A program made the position numbers and the translations under genes. A model generated the notes under the pieces. It had not been told where the DNA came from and did no database searches. It saw only the letters and a list, made by a program, of their open reading frames with translations. Of a stretch of 46,853 nt of DNA, positions 9,466-19,516 are shown in pieces. This stretch comes from a virus. The stretch's first letter is position 1, and each line of letters opens with the position of its first letter. Where the stretch lies: IMG/VR virus record IMGVR_UViG_3300017726_001530, positions 1 to 46,853 of that record. One strand, given 5' to 3'.

Positions 9466-12400
9466 GTGGCAGATTCAAGATTTACACTTACAGACCCATT
9501 CTCACTCTTACCAGAAGATGAGAAGAAGAAGCTTGCAGACGAAGCTTTAGGTCTGACAGAAAAAGAACCAGAGGTTGTTCAACCTAAACTTAATGAAGAA
9601 GATTTTGTTAATGATTTTCTAGAAGAGCAGAAAGCCAGAGAAACTTCTTATGCCCCAAAAAGTTTTCTCGGAGAACTAGGTGCAGGGGTTTCTGCTTCAT
9701 CAAAGGGACAATTAATTCAAGGTTTTGTTTCAGGTATTAAAAATATTCCAAGCACCATATCACAAGCCATTCTTGACAACGAGTTTGAAAAAATTGAAGA
9801 AGAAGCTCTTGTAGAAACTGGACAAATATCTCCACGCAAACCATTAGGCTTTGGAACAACTTTCGGTGAAGGTGCAGCTGGTAGGTTATTTGTACCGCAA
9901 GAAACTAAGTTTATGCGAGACTATCAACAAGAAAAAAAAGATACTTTCAACGCTTTGCCTCAAGTAGAAAAAATAAATTATGTTAATAACTATTTAAATG
10001 CTTTAGATAAAAATTATGATAAATGGGAAGCAGAACAAAAAAAAATAGAAAAAAATACTCAAGGTTTAGGCAAAACTGCTAGAGCTGTTTCAGGTGGTGT
10101 TACATCTTTTGGTATTCAGGGTTCGAGCTTTGCCTTAACTCTAGCAACTAAAAACCCTACTTGGATGTATGCAATGCTACCAGTATTTGGCTACATGGAA
10201 AGAGGTGCTTCTTATAGAGAGGCTAGAATGTCAGGACTATCTCACAGAGATGCTATGCGAGTATCTGGCATGAATGCTGCATTTGAGGTTGGTACTGAGT
10301 TAGCTCCTCTGCCATTTGTTACTAAAACAATGAAAAAATATTGGAAGACTCATGGCAGCTCACTACAAGAATTTGCTAGAGATGGAGCCGAAACATCGTT
10401 TAAAAATACTGTTGCGGAAAATGCTAATACTTTTTTACAAGAAACTAATAAACTTATAGGCGGAGTTCAAACAGAACTTGCAGTAGCTTTAGCAAACAAA
10501 GATAACCCAGAATACGATGGTCCAGAATGGTATGAAGTTATGGTAGATAATGCTTACATGACAACCATATCATCATTAGTTAGTTCTGGCGGTATGGTGT
10601 CAGCACAAGGTGTAGCAGCATTTGGACCCGACATACAAAAAAATGTTCTGAACACTTTTGATAAAAATGTATCAAGACAAATAGCTAGAGAACTAAATCT
10701 TATAATAAACAGATCAGAAGCACAGTTTAAAGCTCTCGATGATACTTATCAATATGTTTTTAAATCTGGTCTTTTAGACCCATCAAAATCAATGGTGGGC
10801 ACAGAAACACCTGAAGAGGGACCAAAAGATTTTTATAATATGTCTCCTGAGCAATACTTAGCTCCAACAAGACAGTCATACTACCTTAAGAATCCTGAAA
10901 TATTGCCAGATGAATATTTTGCTGAAAGAATTTTAGCTAGAGACCTTGTTCAAGAAGACCTTACTGAGGCTGAAAAAACACTAGTAAGAGAATATGCTTC
11001 AGAATTTGCAACTGAAGACTTTGATCCAGTTGAATCTGTTGAGCAAGCAAGAAAAGTTATGAACATCATGCAAGATGATAACATATTAAATGTTAATGAT
11101 TTCAACAATAAAGTCGAAGAAAGAATAGTTCAATACAATAATCAAATAGAAGCTGCTAAAGAAAAAAGTCCAGAAAAAGTTGAACAGTTAGAAACAGACA
11201 GAAAAACTTTAGTTGATTATATTAATAAGAATGTTCCTAAAACTGAAGAGCAAACCTTACAGATAAAAACTTATGGCACTGATTATAAAGGAGAATTGTA
11301 TGACGATGGAGACCTGAACACATCTCATATGTCTACTGTTGAAGCCATAAGAGACAGACCGGAGAGCATAGAAGATCAAATAAAACAAGAAACAGACCCT
11401 AGAGACATTGAAAGAGTTCAAAATGAAATACTAAGACCATTATTATTTGATAAAGAAAATTTCAAAATTGCTTTTTACACGGGTAACAACACGCCAGATT
11501 TTGAAAAGGTTTTACCAGAAGAACTTTCTGCCGATTTATCGATACAAGATTTAAGTGGTTCAGCTTTCACAGCGAATGTAAGGGACCTTACTGAAGAAGA
11601 ATCTATTGTTATAGCAGAAGTTATAGACAACTTAACTAAACAAGGAATGCCTGAACAAGTTTTTAGATTAATTCCTTTTCTAGGAGTAGGGGGAACAGAA
11701 AAAGGTAGTGTTTCAGAATATCTTGGACAATATAAACTTAATTCACAAACTGTTCTTTTAAGCCCTTCAATTATTTTAGATTTAAAAAAATATAAAAAAA
11801 ATATACAACCAGACCTTGATATTAATAACCCCCCTCAAGATGTATTAGATTACATTACTGCATCTAGGGCTGATCTACAACAGACACTAGCCCATGAAAT
11901 GGCTCATGCAATAGATTATATAGCTGAACAAGAAAGCTTTGCAGCTACATCTCCACTGTTTGAAAGCATTGACATTGATGCTGAGTTTTCAAAAATAGCT
12001 GAAAATAATGGTCTTGACCCTGATCTTAGCATGGCAGGGGTCATGAGAAGGCTAGACATTGATAATGTTATAAATCATAAATTCACAACAGGTGGTCAAA
12101 TATTTAAAGAACTTTTTAATCTTTACTTAGTTTCAAGAACAGGACCAAACCAAAGCCCATTAGGAGGAAGACTGCTATCCTATCCTTTTGATAAATATCT
12201 AGCAGAAATCAACATGGGGAGAACAGAAATCTATGATGATGATATTGAAACTTTTCTTAAGTCAGAATTATTCGCACAAGCTTATGGTTTGTATTATACT
12301 AATCGTAGGATTCTTAAAAACTATGCTCCAAGAACCTTAAAATTAATAGAAGATATAAATAATGCAACCACTGATAACAAACTTGCAACGCTTGGTCTCC

Positions 12401-15400
12401 GAATACGAGATGCTTTTCAATCAAGTCGTTCCGATGCAGATTCTCAAATATACACCAGAAGAACAGCTGGAAGAGATATTGCAGAAGTCTTTGGACCAGA
12501 AGCAGCCTATCGAAGAGTGGAGAGAACTACTGAAAGACAAAGAGACAGTGTTCAAATTCCAAAGAAAGACTCCGCTGCAAGCAACTATGTCCCAATCGGA
12601 CAACTCAAGCTAGCCGAAACAACTAAAACATTTTCAGGCTCACCAAAAAATGCAGATGGTTCTTTTAGAAACACTCAAAAAGATTTTAATAAATTAGCAA
12701 AAGATTTAGTTAAGCTAGCAGAAAATCCATTATCACTTATAGATCAAAGTAGAAACTGGTATAAGAATGTTAATGATGAAATAGATAATCTAACCAGAGG
12801 CAATGCTAAACTAAAAGAAGATGTTCTTAGACTATTGACAGTATACTCTTCTCAAACTCCAGTAGAAACTAACCTAGCATATACACTAAGATCATTAGTT
12901 GCCCTAGCAAAAAATGGTGATCCACTGCCCGGCTTCCAGCCAGAAGCTGGTGAGTTTGCTGCAGAAGCTTTAGCAGCACAAGACTTTGGTCAGAAACTTC
13001 CGGGGGTGGGTTTCAAACTGCAAAGTTTCTATGAAAACCTTACAGGCAAAAACCCTGATGCAGTAACTATGGACACTTGGATGTTCAAATTGCTAGGCTT
13101 TGATAAATTACAAAATAAATTAGCTAATCACAGATATGGTACAGCTGTAATTCAAGAAGCTACAAAACTTTACAATGAAAAGAACAATGACAATCTTACT
13201 CCAATGGAGATGCAAGCTGTTCTTTGGACCTATGCAAGAAACAAAGAATTACAAGCTAAAGGCAAACCAGCAGAATATGTTGGTTATGAAACATTTATAA
13301 ATAAAGCCAGTGCAACAGCAACAACAGAAGTAATTCCAACCCCATCACTTCCTGAGTTCAAATTCGGGGAAAAATTAAATCCAAAAGCTAAAGCCATGAT
13401 GACTAGAGATTTACTTGAAGCTATAACAACATCTAAAGGCAAGAATATGATCATGGACCTATTCCCGGGCACAGGTCTCTACAAGTTCTCACATAGCTTC
13501 GGAGCTTATAATGGTGAGATTAATCCTAATATAGTAACTAGTTTGCTATTAGAAAAAGTTCAGGGTGAACAACAGTTTAGTAGTATTGATTTATCTTATG
13601 CTGATGATTTCTTAAGAGCATGGGGTTATGTCTTTAGACAGGATGCTGTCCCTTATTTCGTTGCTAATGAAAACATAAGTGAGCAAGAAATAAACGATAT
13701 GACCAATGAGGCTGTTAATTTTGGTACTGAAGTTTCTTTCGTAGACTCAAAAACAAATGCTCCTATTGATCTCAATGATGTTTTAAGAAAACAATTAAAC
13801 GAAGCTCTAAGAAAACAGGGCATCGATGGGTTTACTCAGTTAAGTGCTAATGAAATTGGTATTATTAATTTTAAATTTAAAGGGCAGGTTGTTGAAAACT
13901 TTAATGAAAAAATAGAATCAGCCTTAGAGAGTGTTGGGTTAGAAGGTGCAAAAGCTGACATTACTCATGACATACGATACAATACACAGTATCTAATTAA
14001 TAATTGGAAAGAAAAACCAGATGGAACTGAATATCTCAAAGGCAGACTCGAAAACAAAAGCATACAAAAGGGGCTTGTTCGTATCAGGGCAAAGGTTGAT
14101 GCAATCTTCGACAAATACAGAGCAGGAGACTATGACACAGGAATCGATGGAGCCTTCCCAACCACAGGACAAGGCGGACCAAGTTTAAAAAGAGAGGTCT
14201 CCCCATTACCATCAGATCAACAGCTTCTAATAGAAGAGTCTTTAGATAATTTACCGCCAACTCCACCACCTCCACCGGGAGGACCAGACCCAGACGAAAA
14301 CTTTTCACTTAAAGAAATGACATTTTTCGCTAGAGAAATGGAAAAACTTAACATTACGGTTGCTAATAAGTTTGGCAGAATATGGACTATAGAAGAAAAC
14401 CTTATAGAACAATTTGGGGAAAGAGAAGTTTTAAAAAGACTTAAAGAGCTTGGTGTTGATACAAGTAAAAGAGACTGGCGAGTTACCACTCAAACAGATA
14501 TATTTTCTGGCAGAATAAAAGATTTATTAAGAAATATTAGAGAAGATCATTTTGAGCCTTTGATAGACTTTTTACAATCAAAAGGCATAACTGAAACAGA
14601 ATACAATCACTTTATTTATAATTTACATGCTCCTGAAAGAAATGCTTACTTGCCTACTAAGTTTGCTGAAGATTTAAATAAAGCAGAGCAAGAACTTGCC
14701 GAACTAGAAAAAAGCAGATTATCAACTAAACAAACATTAGCTAATGCTAGAAGAAAAGTAACAACATTAAAAAACAAAATTAAAAAAGCTGAAACAGGTT
14801 CAGGAATATCAACAGCTCAAGCTGTAGCTACATTAAAAAAATATGGTGTTATATTTGATTTGAACACTATGGAAGCAAGAGGCTCTCTAACAAAAGGTAA
14901 AAACTTATTAGAAGCATTTAATAGGTACCATAAGCCTATGATGGACTACACCAGAAAAATAATGACTGATAGTGGTTTAGAAACAGAGCAAGCTGTTCAA
15001 GAGTGGAATGCAAGGTACAAGTACTATGTTCCTTTACAAGGTTTTGCCGAAGACACTCTCATTGACCCTAAAACGGGAAGAGAAATAACAAGGAAACAAT
15101 CAAAAAGCGGTTTAATCAATAGTCAAATGACTGTTGCGGGATCATTAGTCAAAGAAGCTAAGGGAAGAGAGTCTATAGCAGCAGCACCTTTACAACAATC
15201 AGTAGTACAAGCATCATCAGCAGCTATACAAGCAGAAAAAAACAGAGTAATTAAATCATTAGCTGAACTTGCTAGAGCTTTTCCTAGCAAAATGTATAGT
15301 GTTTCAGAAGATGTGGGTGATCTTATTGTAGGCTCTAAGTGGGATGAAACAAAAGGATATTCAAGGGTTGGTTTTAGAGAAAATGGGGAGCAAAAATATG

Positions 15401-17481
15401 TAGAAATCTATGACAAATTGCTAGCCAAGGGTTTCGATAATTTTGATACCAGTGTTTCTGGAGCATTTATGACTGGCATGAGAGCTGGAACTAGATGGCT
15501 TTCTATGGTTAATACATCTCTTGACCCAACATTTATGATCAATAACTTCCTTCGTGATGTACAAACAGGTTTTTATAATTTGCTGGCAGAAGAAGAAATA
15601 GAAGGCGGCAGAGCAAGAGGCTTAGAAATAGCTAACAAATATTACACAAGTGTTAATATTCTTAATAATGCAAAACAGCTTATTAGGTTTGAAAATAATA
15701 GAGCTTTAAATCTGCCTTTAGATTTAGCTAAAGAAATTAGAAACTTAGAAGACTCAGAGTTCACACCAGAAAAAATTACTGAATTAGAAAAAAAATACTC
15801 TGCTTTTTCTTTTAGTCAAAAGAATCAAGTAACACCCGAAAAAATAAAATTGCAGATGATGCTAACAATGTTTAAAAAATATGGCGGTGAAACTGGTTAC
15901 ATTGAATCAAGAACAGTTGACAAGCTGACAGACGAACTGCAAGACATGATGGAAATGTATCAAGGCACATTTAAAGGGAACCTCAAACAAGGAACAAATA
16001 AAATATTCAAATTTATAGAAAGATATAATATGGGTATTGAAAATGCAGCTAGGTTTACAGCATTCCAAGGTTATGTTGAACTAATGGGTGGGATTGATAA
16101 TGCAAGTCCAGCTATATTTGAAAGAGCAGCTGCCCTTTCTAAAAACTTAACAGTTAACTTTAACAGAATGGGAACCATGGGACCTACAGCTAATGCCCTT
16201 TATATGTTCTTCAATGCTAGTATCCAAGGAACAGTCAACACATTCAGAGGAGTCAATCCGCTGGACAGAAATTTTTACGCTTCAAGAAAAGGTAAAGCAA
16301 TTATTGGAATGATGGGAGTAGCTTCTTTGGCTGCTATGTACAATCTTTTAACTGCCGATGAAGATGATGATGGCAGAAACATGTATCACAAAATACCTGA
16401 TTGGGAGAAACAAACAAAATTTATTTTCATGTTACCCGGTGTCGAAGTTGATGGTAAAGGAGAATTAAGTGTTGAGTCTTGGGGAGCTGGTAGTAAATAT
16501 TTTACTGTAGACTCAAACGGCAATAAAAAAGAAATTGGTTTAAGCATACCAATGCCTTATGGATATGCTTTCTTTGCCAATGTTTCAAGAATATCTACAG
16601 AATTATTGCTTGCTAAAGAACTAGATAACTATGATTATGATGTTTCAGATGCTGCTAAAGAGTTTGCACACTCTTTAATGCACAACTTCTCTCCAATACC
16701 TTATGCTACAGAAGGAAACTTTTTTGAAAATATTGCAGTATCAGCACTACCATCATTAGCCAAACCAGCCGGAGAGCTAATGATAAACAGAGATCACTTT
16801 GGATCACCTATTTACTATGAACCATACTTTAATGACACAACACCTAAATCTTATAGAGAAAATAAAAAAGTTCCTGAGTTTATACGAGGCATTACAAGAA
16901 CAATTAATGATGCTACCGGTGGTAATGAATTTTATGCAGGTGAGGTTGATATTGATCCAGCACCATTTGTTTATCTGTTTGATCAGGGTTTTGGGGGTTT
17001 GGGTCGAACTGTTAGAAGAACATGGAATTTTGCTACTAATCCAGACAGACCTGAAATAAGGCAGATACCAGTCCTTAGAAGAATTACAACTCAAGCAAAT
17101 GATAGAATAGATGTTGAATACTTTTACGAAAATGCAGCAGAAGTTGAGAGGGCAGAGAACGCATATAGAAAACTTATGGAATCGCTTGACCCATCAGAGG
17201 AGCCAGAAGAATTTTTAGATAGAATTAACTTCCCATTAGAAAGTTTAGGCAACACTTTTAATGCTTACGCAACAAAAAGGTATGGGAACAATAGTTTGCT
17301 TGCAGCTACAGAAAAACAACTAAAAGAAATAAAAAAACTACAAGAAATTGCTAAAGAAGATTACTACGAAAAAAATCGTAAGAAATATTATGAAATTTAT
17401 AATGATCTTGAACAAGAAGAAATTGAAATTATGAAAGAGTTCAACAAAGTTTACAGAGATGCTATTAAGGAAGGAAGGTAG
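9466..17481 (+). CDS. Giant polyvalent internal virion protein with zincin-like motif
   Basis: A 2671-residue protein with a GTG start. Landmarks: hydrophobic region at about 205-245; a zincin-type metallopeptidase motif H810-E-M-A-H814 followed by AID; a helical domain at about 1000-1290; a segment around F1333-P-G-T-G1337; a polyproline linker at 1597-1604; a coiled coil at about 1735-1780; and a C-terminal module (about 1900-2320) with SLDPTFMINNFLRD and ANALYMFFNASIQGTVNTF. The last resembles domains described in large polyvalent proteins of phages, possibly LPD38. Such proteins are thought to be packaged and ejected with the DNA to act early in the new host. The protease assignment rests on the HEXXH motif; the third zinc ligand was not identified. 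Confidence 0.8.
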   Translation: MADSRFTLTDPFSLLPEDEKKKLADEALGLTEKEPEVVQPKLNEEDFVNDFLEEQKARETSYAPKSFLGELGAGVSASSKGQLIQGFVSGIKNIPSTISQAILDNEFEKIEEEALVETGQISPRKPLGFGTTFGEGAAGRLFVPQETKFMRDYQQEKKDTFNALPQVEKINYVNNYLNALDKNYDKWEAEQKKIEKNTQGLGKTARAVSGGVTSFGIQGSSFALTLATKNPTWMYAMLPVFGYMERGASYREARMSGLSHRDAMRVSGMNAAFEVGTELAPLPFVTKTMKKYWKTHGSSLQEFARDGAETSFKNTVAENANTFLQETNKLIGGVQTELAVALANKDNPEYDGPEWYEVMVDNAYMTTISSLVSSGGMVSAQGVAAFGPDIQKNVLNTFDKNVSRQIARELNLIINRSEAQFKALDDTYQYVFKSGLLDPSKSMVGTETPEEGPKDFYNMSPEQYLAPTRQSYYLKNPEILPDEYFAERILARDLVQEDLTEAEKTLVREYASEFATEDFDPVESVEQARKVMNIMQDDNILNVNDFNNKVEERIVQYNNQIEAAKEKSPEKVEQLETDRKTLVDYINKNVPKTEEQTLQIKTYGTDYKGELYDDGDLNTSHMSTVEAIRDRPESIEDQIKQETDPRDIERVQNEILRPLLFDKENFKIAFYTGNNTPDFEKVLPEELSADLSIQDLSGSAFTANVRDLTEEESIVIAEVIDNLTKQGMPEQVFRLIPFLGVGGTEKGSVSEYLGQYKLNSQTVLLSPSIILDLKKYKKNIQPDLDINNPPQDVLDYITASRADLQQTLAHEMAHAIDYIAEQESFAATSPLFESIDIDAEFSKIAENNGLDPDLSMAGVMRRLDIDNVINHKFTTGGQIFKELFNLYLVSRTGPNQSPLGGRLLSYPFDKYLAEINMGRTEIYDDDIETFLKSELFAQAYGLYYTNRRILKNYAPRTLKLIEDINNATTDNKLATLGLRIRDAFQSSRSDADSQIYTRRTAGRDIAEVFGPEAAYRRVERTTERQRDSVQIPKKDSAASNYVPIGQLKLAETTKTFSGSPKNADGSFRNTQKDFNKLAKDLVKLAENPLSLIDQSRNWYKNVNDEIDNLTRGNAKLKEDVLRLLTVYSSQTPVETNLAYTLRSLVALAKNGDPLPGFQPEAGEFAAEALAAQDFGQKLPGVGFKLQSFYENLTGKNPDAVTMDTWMFKLLGFDKLQNKLANHRYGTAVIQEATKLYNEKNNDNLTPMEMQAVLWTYARNKELQAKGKPAEYVGYETFINKASATATTEVIPTPSLPEFKFGEKLNPKAKAMMTRDLLEAITTSKGKNMIMDLFPGTGLYKFSHSFGAYNGEINPNIVTSLLLEKVQGEQQFSSIDLSYADDFLRAWGYVFRQDAVPYFVANENISEQEINDMTNEAVNFGTEVSFVDSKTNAPIDLNDVLRKQLNEALRKQGIDGFTQLSANEIGIINFKFKGQVVENFNEKIESALESVGLEGAKADITHDIRYNTQYLINNWKEKPDGTEYLKGRLENKSIQKGLVRIRAKVDAIFDKYRAGDYDTGIDGAFPTTGQGGPSLKREVSPLPSDQQLLIEESLDNLPPTPPPPPGGPDPDENFSLKEMTFFAREMEKLNITVANKFGRIWTIEENLIEQFGEREVLKRLKELGVDTSKRDWRVTTQTDIFSGRIKDLLRNIREDHFEPLIDFLQSKGITETEYNHFIYNLHAPERNAYLPTKFAEDLNKAEQELAELEKSRLSTKQTLANARRKVTTLKNKIKKAETGSGISTAQAVATLKKYGVIFDLNTMEARGSLTKGKNLLEAFNRYHKPMMDYTRKIMTDSGLETEQAVQEWNARYKYYVPLQGFAEDTLIDPKTGREITRKQSKSGLINSQMTVAGSLVKEAKGRESIAAAPLQQSVVQASSAAIQAEKNRVIKSLAELARAFPSKMYSVSEDVGDLIVGSKWDETKGYSRVGFRENGEQKYVEIYDKLLAKGFDNFDTSVSGAFMTGMRAGTRWLSMVNTSLDPTFMINNFLRDVQTGFYNLLAEEEIEGGRARGLEIANKYYTSVNILNNAKQLIRFENNRALNLPLDLAKEIRNLEDSEFTPEKITELEKKYSAFSFSQKNQVTPEKIKLQMMLTMFKKYGGETGYIESRTVDKLTDELQDMMEMYQGTFKGNLKQGTNKIFKFIERYNMGIENAARFTAFQGYVELMGGIDNASPAIFERAAALSKNLTVNFNRMGTMGPTANALYMFFNASIQGTVNTFRGVNPLDRNFYASRKGKAIIGMMGVASLAAMYNLLTADEDDDGRNMYHKIPDWEKQTKFIFMLPGVEVDGKGELSVESWGAGSKYFTVDSNGNKKEIGLSIPMPYGYAFFANVSRISTELLLAKELDNYDYDVSDAAKEFAHSLMHNFSPIPYATEGNFFENIAVSALPSLAKPAGELMINRDHFGSPIYYEPYFNDTTPKSYRENKKVPEFIRGITRTINDATGGNEFYAGEVDIDPAPFVYLFDQGFGGLGRTVRRTWNFATNPDRPEIRQIPVLRRITTQANDRIDVEYFYENAAEVERAENAYRKLMESLDPSEEPEEFLDRINFPLESLGNTFNAYATKRYGNNSLLAATEKQLKEIKKLQEIAKEDYYEKNRKKYYEIYNDLEQEEIEIMKEFNKVYRDAIKEGR

Positions 17482-17574
17482 AAAGCAGGACCAGTTAACA
17501 ACTTAACTAGAATGAGGGGAATAATAAAACTGATTCACTAGCCCTGCAAAAAGGTTAAAAAATTATGAATAAAT
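17482..17574. other. Convergent intergenic gap
   Basis: Ninety-three bases between the stops of the giant protein gene and the integrase. It contains a short inverted repeat GTTAA-CAAC-TTAAC and separated GCAGG and CCTGC segments, but no convincing terminator with a T tract. An attP core beside the integrase stop is possible; nothing here is recognisable as a tRNA fragment. Confidence 0.3.
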
Positions 17575-18375
17575 CTAAGATATCAAACTATTACTGTTCT
17601 CACAAGCATCGTTTAAATAGTCTTGTGATAGGTGAGCATACCTATTAACTATATTAAAGTCTGACCAACCACCAAGATGTTGCAAAGTATGTAATGGTGT
17701 ACCATTCATAACATGATGAGTAGCCCAAGTGTGCCTTATGTCATGCCATCTAAAACCTTCTAGCCCACATTTTTTTAATGCATTATACCAGCCAGTGTTT
17801 GATGCTTTCCTTATTCTTCTGCCAGCGTAAGTGAATACATATGGACTGGTTTTTTCTATACTGTTTAGTAACTGTTTGCATTTAGAGTTTAATGGAATAC
17901 ATAAGGGTTTTCCGTTTTTAGTCTCTTCAGCAGGTATGGCTATTTGGTTTTCTTTAACATTTTCCCATTGCAGGCTAAAGCAGTTGGACATCCTCACCCC
18001 AGTCAAAAGAGAGAAGATAAAAGGTTGCACGAGGTGTTTCGGTAAGGTCGAAACCAACCTATCAATATCTTCTTTAGAGAAATACTTATGGGAGTTGCCT
18101 TTTTCCCTAACTCTCTTAACAATTGGCTTGGAGTCCAACCAGCCTAGCTCTTCATAAGCATACATAAGTATTGCCCTGAAGTAACTTAAATAACGATTCA
18201 CTGTGCCGGGTTTTCCTTTTATGCCTGACCTAGCTTTCGCTATGTGTTCTTTTGTAATCTTGTTTATATCCCAACCACTAAATAAGCCATCGAAATATTT
18301 CTTATAGGTATAGTCGTTCTTACCTATATTTTTGAATCTGTAATATTCTTTAATTGTGTTTTCCCAAGTCTTCAT
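17575..18375 (-). CDS. int: Tyrosine recombinase (phage integrase)
   Basis: A 266-residue integrase. Catalytic set visible: R128 in LLTGVRMSN, K153 in the beta-hairpin TKNGKP, H211-D-I-R214, H233 in LQHLGGW and nucleophile Y246 in NRYAHLS. A SAM-like core-binding domain occupies residues 1-90; there is no separate arm-binding domain, which makes it short compared with lambda Int. It catalyses site-specific integration and, with a partner, excision. It converges on the giant structural gene, with 93 bases between them. The repeat-bearing gap upstream (18376-18540) is a candidate site of action. Confidence 0.9.
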   Translation of the reverse strand: MKTWENTIKEYYRFKNIGKNDYTYKKYFDGLFSGWDINKITKEHIAKARSGIKGKPGTVNRYLSYFRAILMYAYEELGWLDSKPIVKRVREKGNSHKYFSKEDIDRLVSTLPKHLVQPFIFSLLTGVRMSNCFSLQWENVKENQIAIPAEETKNGKPLCIPLNSKCKQLLNSIEKTSPYVFTYAGRRIRKASNTGWYNALKKCGLEGFRWHDIRHTWATHHVMNGTPLHTLQHLGGWSDFNIVNRYAHLSQDYLNDACENSNSLIS

Positions 18376-18540
18376 AATTTAAATGGCTCGTTTTGTTCGC
18401 AAGTGAGCCACCCTCACGCAAAAAGGTTGTATAGAGACAACCATGAACTGGGCTCGTTTTGCCTTCTTGGGAGAGCCAGACCCTCAATGAGCGGAATACG
18501 AAATCTTAAAAACAAAACCGCTGGGCATCCAAAAATCATA
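18376..18540 (-). repeat. Two hairpin-forming direct repeats upstream of the integrase
   Basis: Two imperfect copies of a unit of 32 to 36 bases lie at 18385-18416 and 18451-18486. On the + strand each begins GGCTCGTTTTG, has a variable loop, closes with GAGCC and ends CCCTCA; each can form a GGCTC/GAGCC hairpin. Between them is a perfect hairpin GGTTGT-ATAGAG-ACAACC (18425-18442). The array directly precedes the integrase start, so it could be attP arm or core sites or a structured leader controlling int. There is no T tract, so it is not a standard terminator. Role undetermined. Confidence 0.5.
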
Positions 18541-18738
18541 TTATTCTTCTATACCGTAAAAGATGTTAAATAAATGTCTTGCTGTCGATTTAGTTAAACC
18601 AGACATTCTTAAGTACTTGTATGCCTTATCTCTTTCAGCTTCAACATCTTTTTTAGTGTGACCACGATGAGCTAACTCTTGCAGCCAGTCTTCTATCTGT
18701 GATCCAACTCGCATAGCTTCTTCTCCGAAATATTCCAT
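18541..18738 (-). CDS. Small helical protein, unknown function
   Basis: About 65 residues from the ATG at 18738, chosen because GAAGGAG lies five bases upstream; the frame is open from 18765. Sequence is charged and helical (ELAHRGHTKKDVEAERDKAY). It overlaps or follows closely the 174-residue frame upstream in the same leftward operon, and is separated from the integrase by the repeat-bearing gap. Not recognised; an excisionase-like or regulatory role is possible from size and place but unsupported by motifs. Confidence 0.6.
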   Translation of the reverse strand: MEYFGEEAMRVGSQIEDWLQELAHRGHTKKDVEAERDKAYKYLRMSGLTKSTARHLFNIFYGIEE

Positions 18739-18761
18739 AGTTACTCCTTCAAATCCATATT

Positions 18762-19271
18762 TCATTGTGCTTTCTCCGCATCAAGTTCCGCATCAATTAT
18801 TTTATCTCTGCGAATCCTTACATATTCTTTGAGAGCTGCGTGTAGTTCTTGCCATGAGTCGCAGTAGTGTGCATCGTAATATGGGTCCCTTTCATCTTCA
18901 TCGTCAAAATCGTCTGACCCAAACCAAAAGGTACAAGAGTGAGACATAAGATCACATTCTGTAACAATAGTATCCCATGAAGAATTTTTATGAATATTGC
19001 TTATATTTTCATAATCTGTGTCATCGAACCAAAGGTAATCATGTTTTTTTAATAAAGCATAACAACTTCTTTTCCATGTTTTTTCTTGTTTCCAAATTTT
19101 TATTTTATTTTCTGTTTTAGAAATACCACTACGAATTTGTTTAAGACTATCTTCTTGCTCATCAATTTGTTTTTTTAATTTTTTAATAGCTAAAAATTTT
19201 TTTACTCTGGAAGCTTGTAGTTTAGTTTTTTCTTCTTCGTAGATTTTTATTGCATAATTTTCTCTAATCAT
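18762..19271 (-). CDS. Coiled-coil protein, unknown function
   Basis: About 169 residues from the ATG at 19271, preceded by GAGGAAATC at a suitable distance; the frame is open from a TTG at 19286. Residues about 10-65 form a basic coiled coil (KKLKKQIDEQEDSLKQIRSG), followed by an aromatic and acidic region (FWFGSDDFDDEDERDPYY) and a C-terminal helix. It overlaps the upstream gene by eight bases. No family recognised. Confidence 0.6.
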   Translation of the reverse strand: MIRENYAIKIYEEEKTKLQASRVKKFLAIKKLKKQIDEQEDSLKQIRSGISKTENKIKIWKQEKTWKRSCYALLKKHDYLWFDDTDYENISNIHKNSSWDTIVTECDLMSHSCTFWFGSDDFDDEDERDPYYDAHYCDSWQELHAALKEYVRIRRDKIIDAELDAEKAQ

Positions 19272-19461
19272 TTTTGATTTCCTCAAAACTTTTAGAGCTA
19301 GAAATTTGGTCCCACTCTGCTCTAGTTATTCTACTGAATTGCTTCCTGCCTGTTGGCTTGACCCAGACCCACTTGTGTCCTATTGATCTTACCTCCAGTA
19401 TCATTCTTCCGGCTTTCCAAGAGCCCATAAAGAAATTGTTAAAGATATATTTTTTATTCAT
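19264..19461 (-). CDS. Small protein, unknown function
   Basis: About 65 residues from the ATG at 19461, chosen because GAGGG precedes it by five bases; the frame extends to 19485. It has a compact beta-type core (MILEVRSIGHKWVWVKPTGR) and a helical end (FSRITRAEWDQISS). It overlaps the next gene of the operon. No motif or family recognised. Confidence 0.55.
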   Translation of the reverse strand: MNKKYIFNNFFMGSWKAGRMILEVRSIGHKWVWVKPTGRKQFSRITRAEWDQISSSKSFEEIKND

Positions 19462-19516
19462 AAATCCCTCATATAAATAATTCATAATACAAAGAATACA
19501 CTAATTACAAACAAAG

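Noticed and set aside
17482-17574. tRNA fragment as attP beside the integrase
   Set aside because: No T-loop or acceptor-stem pattern was found by eye; a search of host tRNA ends would be needed.
18480-18510. CAATGAGCGG...CGAAATC, superficially like a hammerhead core on the + strand
   Set aside because: The invariant CUGA of the core is absent and the flanking segments do not pair into stems I and III.
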